The position numbers and the translations under genes were made by a program. Positions 47,545 to 60,255 of a stretch of DNA of 64,000 nucleotides are shown here, piece after piece. Below the pieces are notes generated by a model. It saw nothing but the letters and a program-made list of their open reading frames with translations, did not search any database and was not told the origin of the DNA. Location: positions 22,461,538 through 22,525,537 of the forward strand of contig OX467091.1 in the NCBI GenBank assembly GCA_950106755.1, in the 5' to 3' direction. Source of the stretch: Climacium dendroides (taxonomy: Eukaryota; Streptophyta; Bryopsida; Hypnales; Climaciaceae). How positions within the stretch are numbered: position 1 is the stretch's first letter; each line of letters opens with the position of its first letter.

Positions 47545-48101
47545 CATAAATAGAATGGACAAATCAGTTGCAAGAATCTGAGTGAAGTAAGACTGTATTG
47601 CATTGAGGATTCTCTATCGATCGAAGTGAGCTAGCTATTGCCGAGTCAGCACATGATCGATCGACAGTGCCAATTTTGCTTAGCCAGATTTTAATAAATA
47701 GCTCTGTAGATCGACAGGTCAAGAGCAGTACTGTACCAGCGGGGTTTTATATGCACTTGGGATGGAGTTACCTTTAAATACGTTGTTCAAAATTAATTTA
47801 GAAACCTTCACTTCAGGACGGCCATCATCATCTTCGTCTTGTTGAGTATTTCTTACTGGTACTGTCATCCTCCGCTCTCATACTCGAAGTTCTTGCACTC
47901 CTCGAGGACCTTGTACTGACCTGCTAGATCTAGAGCACGTGCCATGCATGTTCACAAGCTAAGGTTGCATTAATGTAAGTCTATCAGATCCTCGAAGGCT
48001 GGTCCAAGGTGATCGAGCATTCGAAGTACTGTGAGGACTTATACAACGCTAGTCAGTTGTATCGATCAAATCTGAGTGAGCCTCAACATCAGTAAGAATT
48101 A

Positions 48102-50103
48102 ATGATGGCGCTTCATGATTCCAGTGGCACTCCTGCGGTGACACCCCCGGTGAAGCTTGTCTCTGATGTAAGTGGGGTGGGCTTTGACGTGGATATATAT
48201 TTTGTATGTTTAACCACACAAGGAGAAAGATGTCCAAAATGTCCATCTATAGAATTTTTGAAGAATTTCGTGATAGAACACACGTACTGGATGCACGAGG
48301 AATGGAATTTGGAAACAAAAGGACAAGTTTGTCCAACTTCCGTATTGCATTTCTCCTGTGTATAATTTCTGGGTACTAGAGGTACGAACTATGAATTCGA
48401 CTTCAGCTATGGTAGTTTTCTATAGAGCCCAGCCTTCTCAGATTGCACGAATATACTCAGTGTGAACGTTTAAGAGTACGTGCCTTCATGTGTGTTGCAG
48501 ACATCGGCACAATGGCGTCGCGCCATTCTTGCTACCGTAGTTGTTTCACGATTACGGAGGCCCCAGACCCTGACGCGGAGCGCTCAGAGTCAACAAGGAC
48601 TTGGAGAACCTGAACAGGTGGACCCTGGTAAGCCATTCACCAAAATAATCAATTTGCTTACGAGATTGCAAAACTTGCAGTGATGGTTCTCCAATACCAG
48701 GACATTTTTTATTTGGCGGGTGTCAGGAAAAAAAATAAACAACACTACTGTGGTGAGTGAGTTAGTTGACTGATATTTGGATACACATGATAAATGAATG
48801 ACCCTAAGTGAACCTTAGAATATTTATACCTTAAATCAGGATGTTTGTTTTGTTTTATTTGTCACGTCGAGATCTCCCAGACCGTGCGTCCCTCGGTCGC
48901 GTGCTTGGTACTATCACAAAGCCCTCGGCGAGGAGGGGTACACTGGCTTGTTTTTGTGGTGTTCCGACGTATGGTGGTGTGAAAGTTATGCATTTTTGAG
49001 TTGTTTTTGGTTCTAAAAAATTAGAAAATTACTTTTACTTTTACTTTTGTTTTGACTGTGGCAACGGCACAGGGCACACTAGTCTGAATGAAAATGGATC
49101 GTTAAGGGAGAATAATGACGATGAGGAGGCGAATCGCGTTGATCTGAACGCTCTTGATAGGACATTGAAAGATGAAAATCCAGAGGTAAGCTTGTGTACA
49201 ATTTATCTTTGAAGTTTGTGAATTCACCTGCCATACTTTCATTTGTTGGGTAACGTGTAGCTAAGGGGACGGGTACGTACTCTGTGTCTGGTCTATGGAA
49301 GGAATGCAAAGTTAGTGTACATTGTACAACTCAGGGGTTCTATCTTTGCTGTGCCTTGTGGCAGCACTCCTCCCCAATTGTTGTGTAAATGCAATGTTAA
49401 TACTTAGGCCATTGAATTCCATCCTCGTGTGCAGGTTGACATCGTGAAACTGGTCCGTGACGAGTTGGTGAAGCAACTGGATGCATACGGCCTTGTTCTT
49501 GTTCTGTTGGCAGGCATCACTTTTGTTGCCATTTTGCAGCCACCAGGTTCTTTTGACAACGGGAAGCTTCAAGGGTCACTCCTGGTTTCTTTTTTTATGC
49601 TACTGGCCACCTTATCCTTCTTCATTGCATGCACAGGTTTGGGTGCAGTCATGGTTGGCTGTGCTCAGCTCTTCCGACCCTTTTTTCATACCAAGTTAGC
49701 CAAGTATACAACTGTGAGTGAGAGCTGCACCACAGAAACTCCAGACCAAGGTTTTACAAACTGTTTGCCTGTTTGCTGGAAAATTGATTCAAATTACGTG
49801 GCCATTGACAATGTTAATTTGTTGGCCGCGCTCTGCATCGAAAATGTCTACAGGATAAGGCGCGTCCGGATTTACTTGGGAGTGTCCTTGGTTTTCTGTA
49901 TTGCTGCCTACATTTGCGGTGCAATTGCAGTGATGACCAATGATCGCCGAAGATATATGCTCATAGGAGCCATGGTTGTTGGCGGTGCCGTAGTGTTATG
50001 CGAGATATGCATGACCTTGTTAATATCACCAGTGGCTGGAAGGGATCGATCATTCCGACGACAAGAGGGCGGCTTCAGAATGGGATGCACATGCAGCCCT
50101 TGA
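48102..50103 (+). CDS. Membrane protein with PGG-like domain, gene B (paralogue of A)
   Basis: Four exons join in phase: 48102-48167, 48501-48627, 49073-49185 and 49435-50103, giving 324 residues. It starts MMALHDSSGTPAVTPP. Exon 2 holds QWRRAILATVVVSR, exon 3 an acidic linker ending LDRTLKDENPE, and exon 4 the hydrophobic part AYGLVLVLLAGITFVAILQPPGSF and following helices. It closely resembles gene A (26972-29734) in protein, exon phases and parts of introns. The tail differs and is shorter (GFRMGCTCSP), and the loop between helices is shorter too. The PGG-like label rests on the ITFxAxxQPPG pattern; the function is unknown. A promoter region with no obvious motifs precedes it from 47545. 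Confidence 0.8.
48869..49084 (+). repeat. Dispersed repeat R1 in gene B intron 2, reaching into exon 3
   Basis: It aligns with 31268-31484 from GAGATCTCCCAGACCGTGCG to GGCACACTAGTC. The exon 3 acceptor (CAG at 49070-49072) and the first 12 coding bases lie inside the repeat match. Confidence 0.65.
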
Positions 50104-50650
50104 ACTGCAGTCCTACTCATAGATTCACTGATTTCTTCATGACTATAATTGTTGTTTTCTCTTCTTCAATGTCTCCCATCATGCTGGACTGATATGTGTT
50201 AACACACCCCACTTGATGTATTGGTTCTCAAAACTACATTGTGTAACCATTCATACAACTAAATTAAACCCTAAACCTTAACCGTACTGTTTATGCAGTT
50301 GCCAAGATTGTACATAGGCATGCTGTCTGCCTGACTGATGCTTTGGCAGTATTCTTGGGCAGAATTAATTTTTCTGAACACTTATAAATCTTTTTCATGA
50401 TAGAATTGACCACCAAATGAGATGAAATGGAGTAATTGATTTTGTTGACATGAATCCATTTTGTTAACCTTGAAAGGACTGGGTTATAGCCACATTGTTG
50501 AACTTAAAAAACCCTTCAGTCTGTATATTTCATTTTGTAACTACCGGTATATATGAATGACATTCAGTATTTCTTTCTTTTTCATTGGTGAAATCACATG
50601 TCTTGTGCAAGACTAAAAGTTTAAAAAAATAATTTTATTATTGTTGTTAA
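50104..50650. other. 3' flank of gene B
   Basis: Non-coding. A short AAACCCTAAACC run occurs at about 50267. Confidence 0.4.
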
Positions 50651-50651
50651 A

Positions 50652-50719
<68 letters not shown>
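50651..50719. repeat. (ATT)n microsatellite
   Basis: About 23 uninterrupted ATT triplets. Confidence 0.95.
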
Positions 50720-50720
<1 letters not shown>

Positions 50721-52467
50721 ATAAGGTAGTATGGCCTTAAAGCGACCATTTACCAGCTGGTCCCCCTTTTTTTTTCTAAGGTTTCCATGAATAGAAATAT
50801 TTTTGGATCATTTTTTAGAGAAAGAAAAATGATGCAGACCATCACACAAGTGGTTTCATATTTTTTGAATCATTTTTGAATTACTTATAAATTTTCAAAT
50901 AAAACTGTTGTAGGCACCTATTTGTGACCCTAGGTCTTCCAAAATTCGACCACTTGCAACTTCTAAAGTAATTTGAGTACATGAAGGCCAACAATTGGCT
51001 CTTGCAATAAATAATGTTTTTCTCTCGATTCTCTCAATGGCTTGAGAGGTTCATTTAAGGACCACCTACTATCCATTTTGGCCTAAATATAGAGGCAATT
51101 TGAAGAGGCCGCTCGCTTTTAGAGCACACTACCTTATAATAGTATCATACACTATGGTCTAAATCAAATCTCTTTGTATTTCTATAATTAGTTGATCTAA
51201 TATCCATAGTTAATTGCAAATAAAATATCTAATTTTCTAAAATTGATCTTAAAAATTGAAGTAGATTTGATAAACTTAGTTTTGACCAATATTGTACTGG
51301 AATTCAAAGAAAAAATACAATTAATTTTATTTAAACTATAAAGGGCCAATGTGTGGGCAACTCTACATTGAGATATCCTTACACTGCATGCATACCAAAC
51401 ACTGTAGTTCCCTTTTGCTTCTTGAGAAAGTAGGAGCCCCCAATGTTGCAACTTTCCAACCAACCACTAACTCTTTATAACTTCTTGATCAACCAATGAC
51501 ACTAGTGGTGCAACTTCCTAGGCAAACAATTTGCAAATGGCTCTTTACAAATTAAACTAAATTCACTTCCAAGGATCTAGGGAGGGATTATCCCAATTTC
51601 CAAGACGAAATGATTTAAATTGGTTATACATATGTTATATGCTTTCATAATTTGATTCAAATTTTGAGCAAGCTCTAACATTAATATATAAGCTCACAAC
51701 CAAATCTAAGAATGATAAAGGTTGATTTGAATTGAGTCGTTGCAAGAAGCACCTACCATTTATGGCTCAAAATGGCCTATTTCAATGAATATTGTCAATC
51801 TTGAAATTATTATTATTATTTAAATAATATAATGATAATTTGTAAAGCATTGAATATAGTATTTCTCTAAAAATTCAGACTTGTAAAAATGTATCTCTAA
51901 AGTTTATACAAAAAAGTATGACAATAAATTCTAAGAAAATAGACTTTTGATGTTTGATTTTTAGAAAATAGTAATAAAATATAATAGGACATTTACTAAC
52001 TTGAAGATACTGCTTCTCAACAATTTTCATATTTGGGGAAAGAAATTATGTTCTTTGCACTTGTTCAAAAGTAGTGCACTTTGAGCACATGTGGAAAGTG
52101 TACAATTTATTATTTTTAGAATATTTCTTCATGGGCTTCTGTAACTTTTGTAAAATTTCTAAAATCCCAATTTGAGCTTCAAATTCTCATGGATCAAAAA
52201 GAGTACTACCCTCCGAATGGCCAAAGACATCAAATTGGGGGCTATTTAAAAATAATTTTTAATTTTTAAAAATATTATTAAATGTCTACAACTACCACAT
52301 ATACCTTTACTTATAGTACTATGTCTAATCACATTGTAAGGAAAAATTTGTTTGGCCATAACTTTTGCATTATACATCCAAAAACTTGAGATTCATAACT
52401 AAGGTACAATCATAAGACTATTGTACACCTTGAGTTGTTTTCTAATATTTACAATTGTCAATCTAGT
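50720..52467. other. AT-rich intergenic, no gene recognised
   Basis: No supported feature. An 88-codon minus-strand open frame at 51197-51463 shows no domain. Confidence 0.4.
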
Positions 52468-52544
52468 CATAATGAGGAGGCAAATCAAATTGATTCAAAA
52501 ACTCTTGATAGGACATTGGAAGATAAAAATCAAGAGGCAAGCTC
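52468..52544 (+). pseudogene. Orphan fragment of gene A/B-type exon 3
   Basis: It matches gene B exon 3 and its donor (49117-49192): AATGAGGAGGC-AATC, CTCTTGATAGGACATTG and AAGAT-AAAATC-AGAGG. The donor GGTAAG has become GGCAAG, and no other exon is nearby. The match ends where the TTAA-type element begins. Confidence 0.8.
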
Positions 52545-53442
52545 AAACCCTAAAGGACCAAAGAACCTTCTTTTTTTGCCATCTCTATTGCTAAAAATAA
52601 AAAATCTAAATTTTTTTATTCACATCTAATTATAGTATTTTATAGCTAACTTGTGTAAAACTATTTGGAATAAATTTCAGAAATTTTTACTACGCAAATT
52701 GCAAGATATTTGAATTTAAAGTGAAGAAAATAAGTTTTTTTTCACATTGCAAGATTAGATTATTTGTCTTTGAACCTTCTTAACTTACATTTTTGCACTA
52801 TAGAGTTTTGAGTTTAAATATTTAAGGAGGGGAATTGAGTTGAAAGTTTAGGAGAAAAAGAAAATTTAAAAAAAACTTAATTTTGATTCTCAAAAAAATT
52901 GTTAAATAGAAGTAGATACTAGATAAAAGGAAAATCTAAATTATTAATATCTCTAAGATGGAATTAAAGTGCACTTAAATCAATGGGGAGATTGATCTAA
53001 CAAGAAAACTAAACCATGTAGAATTTCTTGTTTTTAAATTATAAAATTGTATTCAAAAATGAATCCTATAAGTTATTTTTTCAAAAAATACTTTGATTGC
53101 CCCCAAAACAAGATTGTTCATAACTTTTGCATCATTTTTCCAAATGAATACATTGAATCAAAACTTTCATGTAAAAAAATATAACCTATGAGAAAAATTA
53201 AAAATTACAAAATTCAATTTTTTGAATTTTTTTTGTTGCCTAACTTTCCTTGTTTAAAGCTTATTTGGACATAACTTTTGTTTCCAGGCAACAATTTAAA
53301 AAAAATAATATTTTCACAAAGACAATCAATTTTTCTATCTTCTAAATTTTTTCTTAAAAAATTATGCAAAAAATTAATATCATAGGTATTTGTCCAAAAT
53401 CTATTTTGTCCCCTAAGGGGACAATGGTCCTTTGGGGCTTAA
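52544..53442 (-). mobile_element. TTAA-flanked miniature element, family alpha, copy 2 (inverted)
   Basis: The right end, reversed, reads TTAAGCCCCAAAGGACCATT with TTAA at 53439-53442. The left end is CAAACCCTAAAGGACCA, its TTAA degraded to CAAA (52544-52547). The full length aligns with 6013-6926 in opposite orientation. It is inserted at the donor site of the orphan exon. Confidence 0.8.
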
Positions 53443-55616
53443 GATAATCAAGTAACATTATTATGCTTTTCATTGTACAGAGTATTACTGTGTTTAAAGC
53501 AATCTTTGAAAAATACAAATGCGTTCTAGCAAATGTCTATTGCAACAAGGGATATAAATAGTCAAATGTACTACAAGAAAAAAGGGGTATTTTATGTATA
53601 GTTTTAGTAGTATAGTCCTATAATTTACGATCTTCTAGGAGATTTTTAGTAACATTTTATTGAAAATACATGCCTCTATTGAGATTATGAATACATAAGT
53701 CCTTCAAAACATACTTTATAAGACTGTATCTTTGTATTTGCAAAAGCTTGATTTGTTATTATGCACCTTTCTAACTTATAGATCATTTCAATGATATTCT
53801 AGAATATGTTGCATGCAAACTTGTCACACTATCATTGATTGACTACAACACACTTGTCACATATTCAAACTATGTCATTTTCATTTCTTGAGAACCCCAA
53901 ACAGTCATGTTACGTCATTTTCCATGATTTTGTGATTTCCAAAGCTCAACGAGTTTTTTGGCAAATGAGAGGCTTTAAATCTCAAAGGGTTACACTTTAC
54001 TACTTCAACAAACAAATATTGTACGTAAAGGTCTAATTTGGCAATGAGTGCCAAAATTGAGTTTCCACATCAAATTTTCAAGGGGCCATGTCAACTCAAA
54101 CCATTTACAAGATGGCACATGTCACCTTTTTTACAAATGACTTAATTTATCTTGAATTTGACCTTTACTTAGGGAACCTCAAATTACATCATTCAACCGT
54201 GATTCAAGGGTTGGTGGAGTTGATAATTACAGAACCTCAAGCAAGGGGATAGAAATATAGATGGATTCATATTTAGCAAGCGCCTTGAGATACATTCAAC
54301 ACCAGATATAGAAGGGTGATTTTATTTCCAAGAAGTATTTGGCAGTTTTAATGTTGATGTAAGGTAGAGTCTTCTCTTTTATTCATATTATTTTTATATG
54401 TTCTTGTTGGCAAATGAAAGAAGATTTCAATACACTAAAGAATGCATTATTTGGATACCATATACAAAAATGATGTTGGATCCAATTTTTTTTTGGATAA
54501 ATGTTGATTCTTTGACAACATGAACATATGAATCAAGAAAATGTATACTAGCTAAACATCTAGTAATCAAAAGTGTTCTTTTATTAGTTGTTGGCAATTT
54601 TGGACATTGGTCTTATCTTAGTTAACTAATGGCACAAGTTTAGAATCACCACATCTCTAGGTTGGTATGTACTAGAGGAGGCCTTGGGAACATGTTGTAA
54701 ACACTTGTTGCAGATATTTTATGTTATTGACCAGATTTTGGGATCATATAGTTTACTACCTCATCTCCAAGGTAGATTATTGATTGCCATTTTTGTTCTC
54801 TAGAATAAATATGGGAATTTGTTTGACTTTGAATCTTATTGATTATGAGAAGTTGGGATATTTTGGAAATCTTCCACGTACTACTTGGAATATTGAAAGG
54901 TTTTAGAAAACTTATATATCCAATCTCTATTATAATAAATTGGCAACAATTATAGTTAGCTTTAGTCTATTTTAATATGCTATAACATTATAAAGTGAAA
55001 GTGGCACTTTCTAAATTATCAAAGGTGTCCATGTTATAGGGATAAATATATGCACTTGAACGTCAATTCTATGAGGAATCGACTATATCAAGCACTTTCA
55101 TACATTTTGGGACATGTCCCTTAAAAATTTACTAATTCAATATCCAACAACAATCCTCAAGAAAATTGTTGATATTTGAATGGATTAAAATAACCTTAGA
55201 TAGGTTCTCTAAACATCAATTTGTTATAAATATAGAACCATGGTAACACTCATAAAACATATATTGTAAATCCATGTTTACCTAAACTATGCTTTATTAC
55301 AAACTCAATATCATACTACATTATAAAAGACAAGGCAACAAATAGTAACAACAAAGCATCAAAGCAAGGAAGTTATAGTCACTTGAGAGAGACAATTGAT
55401 TCTAAATTTGTAATATAAAAATAAACCAAATGATTGGAGATATCATCCACTATGAAGCTTTCACATTTGTTGATTGCTTCTTTCGAGTTCATAACAATGT
55501 GTGATTATTGTTACAAAGATGAATTGTTCCAATACTTCCCACTCATTGTTCAAGAATGTATAGAAGCATCACGAAAGCAAGTTCTCTCACATAGTGATGT
55601 ACTTTCTTGGATATAT
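53443..55616. other. AT-rich intergenic, no gene recognised
   Basis: No coding exon, RNA gene or clear repeat is supported. Confidence 0.4.
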
Positions 55617-56040
55617 TCAATGCCTCTCTCTAAGTTTATGAAAAATCTCAATAATTAGGGTTTTTGTTAAAATGTTTGCTAAATGAAGTGAAAGAGGCAT
55701 GTAAAAAAGTAATTTTTTTCTTGGTTTGAAATTTCCAAATAAAAGGAATGAAACATCAATGTATTTTGTTCTTTTATAAAACTCATGATTCAATACAATG
55801 CAAGTCATTGATTGGTTGTTGATATCCAAAATCCACCAAGATTCTTCTTGTCCATACAACCTCCTTGCTTGTGAGGGATGTAGCAACATATTGGGATTTA
55901 ATTGTAGACAATAAAGTGTAGAGTTTCTTTCTGCTCAATCAAACAACCGGTGCATTGTTGATGATCAACATGCTTCCACTTCAACTTTTTGGATCATTTA
56001 GATTACCATCCCACATAATCAACATCAATGTAAGCAACAT
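55617..56040 (-). pseudogene. Decayed Ty1/copia retrotransposon fragment (RNase H end)
   Basis: On the minus strand, AYIDVDYVGW (near 56010) recalls the copia YxDADWAGD motif. NHEFYKRTKYIDVSF and LSLHLANILTKTL (55617-55800) correspond to the NxxFHxRTKHIDxxxHF and LADILTKPL motifs at the polyprotein C-terminus. Several in-frame stops and shifts separate them. No LTR was found. Confidence 0.7.
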
Positions 56041-57841
56041 GCTTTTGATTTAGCTTGTCATTAGAAGAGATTTGAGGCCTACAGAGGGTCATTTCAAGTC
56101 TATACCTTCATTGTTCCCCCTGCAGCAAGGGAATGGCCGGCTGTTAGGAAAAAAAATTAAAAAATATAGTTCTTAGAATGCAAAAAAAATTGAATTTAAA
56201 AAAATTCTGAGAAATGATGTGGCCGGGTTTCAGCCACATCAGATGGCTAACTGTTGTGGCTAAAGTACAATTTGGGACATTCCCAGCCGTTGATAACTCA
56301 CAATCTCTCGGAGACCTCAAATCTCTTCTAATGTTTCATATGAATAACACAACCCAAAATTAGTTGTTCCTCTTAAATAATTATAAATTCTTTGTACAAT
56401 CGTGCAATGAGTCTTTTGGTAATTGCTATCATATTATGTAACAATTGATACAACACATGCGGATAATGTCAAGGCTTGTCAACAAAACATTAACAAGACC
56501 TAGTACTACGTTGAAATCAATGTTTTTATATTGTAGAGAACAAAAAATGTCATGTAGATTGTGTTGAGATAAGGTTTTCTTCTAGTGATTCGACTAGAGA
56601 GTTCAACAGTGAAACATCACATAGTGATGAGAGCTTTGCATTTAGATCTTCTAGCAGTACTCGTTACAAATCTACTGTCTAAATCCTATCTATCCTATTT
56701 CTTTATAGTTTAGATGTCCTTTGAGGACATGGTATGTTCTTTTTTTTTCCTAATATCCTAAATCCTCATACTATTTTATTATCAAAAAGCTTCAATTGCC
56801 CTAATATTCTATATATCCACCCTAAAAACCAACTAAACCCTAAACCACAATCATAGGTCCACATCTTGAAAATTATAAAAAGTAATCCCCAAAACTAGAG
56901 GCTCTCCAGCTTTTAGGCTCACGCTCCAAGGCTCACAAAATAGCATCCTTATCTTTCTTGGCCTTATGATCACAAGAAGTGTATGCATGACTTCATTGAA
57001 TGTCTATGGTAATAATTTAAGCATCACTTTTTTTACGTTAATGTGGGAAGCCATTGCAATAGAACTTTAGGCTAAAATTTGAACAAACTATGATTTTGAT
57101 TATTGAGATCAACCTTTAAACACAATCATGTGGTGACATACGTTTGTATTGAGTTGGTTTAGGTAAATTGATTTATTGGCTTACTTTCATAGGAAAATAA
57201 TTAGAAATGAGTAGAGACAAGCTTAGCCTCTAGGATACCACCAAAACTACTTAATTTTAAAATTCAAACCCAAACAAAAGTCATTCTTGTGGTGAAAAAT
57301 TGAACAATATTTTTAAAAAGAACAGATTTTAAGCTTGTCCTTTCTATTGGGTTGTTCAATGCAATTCAACCCTATGGCCTCTATTGGCCTTAAGGGCATC
57401 TCAATCAAGGACAAAATATCCAACGGCAACTTTGGAGTTTGAATATCAAGTACGTATGTGGTAATATTATAGGGAGTTATTATTTAGTTAATAGGAATAT
57501 GATCTTGATATTTTGTAACAATATAATATTGTCCATTAAATATAACTCAACCTGTTTCCAAACAACTCCAAAAGTCTCATTTTGAAACTAATATTTCATT
57601 TTATATTGAATCATTATTCTACACTCATTGCTTACATGTCATTGTGCATTGCTTTTCATTTTATAAAGTTTTATAAAATTTAGACAATAAATGTGAATAA
57701 GCCCATTTGTTTTATTATATTGATACAAGGTGAAATTATCAAATCCCTTGGTACTAATTTGTTAACTCTATTGTCTCTTTCTACATTCCTAAAGTGATAT
57801 ACCACATACAAGAAACTCATTTTTAAAATGAAGATTTGTGC
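56041..57841. other. AT-rich intergenic with a small hairpin
   Basis: A possible small MITE lies at about 56119-56300: an inner hairpin GATGTGGCC...AGCCACATC, with outer GGGAATGGCCGGCTG against CAGCCGTTG in loose inversion. Otherwise nothing is recognised. Confidence 0.35.
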
Positions 57842-59113
57842 CTAACTTTCTTCTTGCCAACCATGTTTGAAGTTCGTTCTTGCTTGCCATCCTTGTCGTG
57901 GTCCTTTATGCCATGAAAAAGACACCCTCCTTGTTTCTCTACGGTATGGTTGCAAATCATGATCATGGACAACAATTGGCACCTCTCCTTGACCCCAAAA
58001 CGTTACCCTCCTTGCATCACCAATGTGAAGGTTGAAAGCTCTCAATATTGCAGAGAAGAGCAGGACAACTCTCAAGTGCTCAAAATGGTCTTGCATGAGC
58101 CTCTCCAATTCAAAGACCACCTGACACACCAAATTCCCTGAAAGTCTCAAGAATGCCCCACAACCACACGCTCTTCTGTTCACGGAAAACAGAAGAGCAG
58201 ACACGTTTTGACCTCTAGTGAAAAGCATAACACTAGCTAAAGCTCCAATCACCAGGCCTAATAGACCAAGCTCGTCAGTTTTGTAAGCAAACCTCAACAC
58301 CTTCTTTGCCATGTCAAATTCTCGAAGAGGAATGCTCTTTTCAAACACATGATAAAGAAGCTTTTGAAGGGCTTTTTGAAACTCAAACTTGAATCTTGAA
58401 GCAAAAGATCGGCTGGGGGCTAAAGCCCAATTCGTACATGCTGTGCTTGCAACCGACGTCAATACATTCACAACAACAACGTCCCACTCTTCCTTCATAT
58501 CTCTTCTGTGTTCAAACTCCCTCCATAAAGCGCATGCAATTGTTACCATTTCATCAAATAGAAGCTTGTGCAGAAACGCAGGATCTGCAAGGATACGTCC
58601 CATGAAAGCTCTCGAAACAGATTCGGGAGACATGCGAGAGGAGGTTCTCGTCATACTAGTGGGTCGTGCATTTGTTGACAGAAACCCCACCATCTGAGCT
58701 GAGCTTATTGTCTTCATTTCCACAGCTTGGCGAATTTCACCAGGCAAGGAACGGCTTGTTGTGCCCCACTCTTGAAGAATCGCTTGCACGTTGAAGTGGT
58801 GAAAGTAGTCGTCGTCGTCGTCACCGCCATTACGATTTTTGCTACCGTTACCTTCACAGCCGCCCTTTCCAAGTTGAACTTCCCCTGAAATTCTAGCTGT
58901 GGCATGCTCATGTTGGGCTTGAAAATCAAGCTTCGTCTTCTCCAAGGTGGTCGATGCGTTCCTTGTCAATACCAGGCTGCAGTGAAACTCTGATTCGCGC
59001 AGCAAGTGCAATGTGTTGATTGAGGAAAACGCTTTGTCTGTGACCTTAACTTCTGTGTTCCTGTGCAACTTGGCCATCATAGCCCTTGACGTCATAGACA
59101 CCAAGGACGCCAT
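57842..59113 (-). CDS. RETICULATA-related protein (DUF3411), intronless
   Basis: This is a single open frame of 423 residues from ATG 59113; an earlier TTG at 59125 is not a likely start. The N-terminus (MASLVSMTSRAMMAKLHRN) is Ser/Thr-rich and basic, fitting a plastid transit peptide. A GGDDDDD linker follows. The conserved domain starts at MGRILADPAFLHKLLFDEMV and includes EEWDVVVVNVLTSVAS, WALAPSRSF, ALQKLLYHVFEKSIPLREFD and LGLLGLVIGALAS. It then runs into LFSVNRRACGCGAFLRLSGN and a last hydrophobic part. This order matches the RER5/RER6-type members, chloroplast-envelope proteins linked to leaf reticulation and mesophyll development. The lack of introns may point to a retrocopy, but the frame is intact. 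Confidence 0.85.
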   Translation of the reverse strand: MASLVSMTSRAMMAKLHRNTEVKVTDKAFSSINTLHLLRESEFHCSLVLTRNASTTLEKTKLDFQAQHEHATARISGEVQLGKGGCEGNGSKNRNGGDDDDDYFHHFNVQAILQEWGTTSRSLPGEIRQAVEMKTISSAQMVGFLSTNARPTSMTRTSSRMSPESVSRAFMGRILADPAFLHKLLFDEMVTIACALWREFEHRRDMKEEWDVVVVNVLTSVASTACTNWALAPSRSFASRFKFEFQKALQKLLYHVFEKSIPLREFDMAKKVLRFAYKTDELGLLGLVIGALASVMLFTRGQNVSALLFSVNRRACGCGAFLRLSGNLVCQVVFELERLMQDHFEHLRVVLLFSAILRAFNLHIGDARRVTFWGQGEVPIVVHDHDLQPYRRETRRVSFSWHKGPRQGWQARTNFKHGWQEES

Positions 59114-60255
59114 GGTTGCCAACAAAATAAGCCTACTAGCTAGAATCTTACAAAATGCAAGAAAAACTTAAGCGGATGACTGAAGTACACTCAAGTGAAA
59201 AACCCTGGAATATTTTGAGAAGAGTGAGTTTATTGGCTCAAAACCGAAAGGGAAAAGGCTTTTAACAGAAGCGATGCTACATAGGCAATTTTTTTAACAC
59301 AACTTCAATACAACTTCAACATGTACTTGGAATTTATTATGTGTTAAATCTACAAAAATAAAAGTAAGCATAGAATATGTTTAGATAAAGTAAAAGCAAA
59401 AGTAAAATTGACTGAAGATAACAAGACGAAGTGAGGGAGTCAGTCTAGTTCCTGAACCGCTCTCCTTCGTCTCTCTGGAGGGCTCTGGAGATTGAAGCAG
59501 AAGAAATTAGAGGAAAGAGATTCATTCAGGGCACAGCTAACTGAACGCTGCTATAGAAACTACAGAAACTAGGGTTGATGATGACCTCCTCACAGCAGAA
59601 CCAAATACTTACGAAGCTTTCGAATTCAAAAATAAACATCGACCACTGATCAATAACTCTCCACAACACGCAGTGGAGAAAAAAATTCAAATTATGGGAT
59701 CGCGGAATGCATGCACGAGAAGAAGCACGATCAGATGCAGATCGAGTTCCTGTACATCAATCCGCAGAGAGCTACATTGGTGGACTTGTGTGCCGTCATG
59801 AAAAAACCTAATCCTCACATAAACCTCCAAGCTCCTCCAGCATGATTTCCTTCCCGTCCAAGAACAAAAGCTAAGCTGCAACAATGTGCAGTCAAGTTTT
59901 TCAGGAAGGCTCACCGAGAGAGAGAAATAAGTCCAGTAACTTCGATTCTTTTGTGTAGAATTGGCGTACAGTACAATGAAATGTAAAAGACCAATGTAAA
60001 AGGTATGCTCAAGTCATTACCTATAAATTAGAGAATCCTTCACGACCCAAAACTCAAAGTGCTTTCTACATTTGAATGGCTCACACATCTTTTTGCTACC
60101 TAGCAAAAAACTCATGTGGATTGTACCATTGTTTACTTTGCTCAACACAAAATTACTCTCTTTTCTAAAGCTCTCATCTCTTGTAAAAGATTCAAAGCGA
60201 CACCCAAGTTAGAAAATTTGAAGTAGAGATTGAAAGTTGCTCATTAATAGTAGCC
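59114..60255. other. Intergenic between divergent genes
   Basis: Upstream of the RETICULATA-related gene (-) and the small gene at 60256 (+). No coding region is recognised. Confidence 0.4.
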
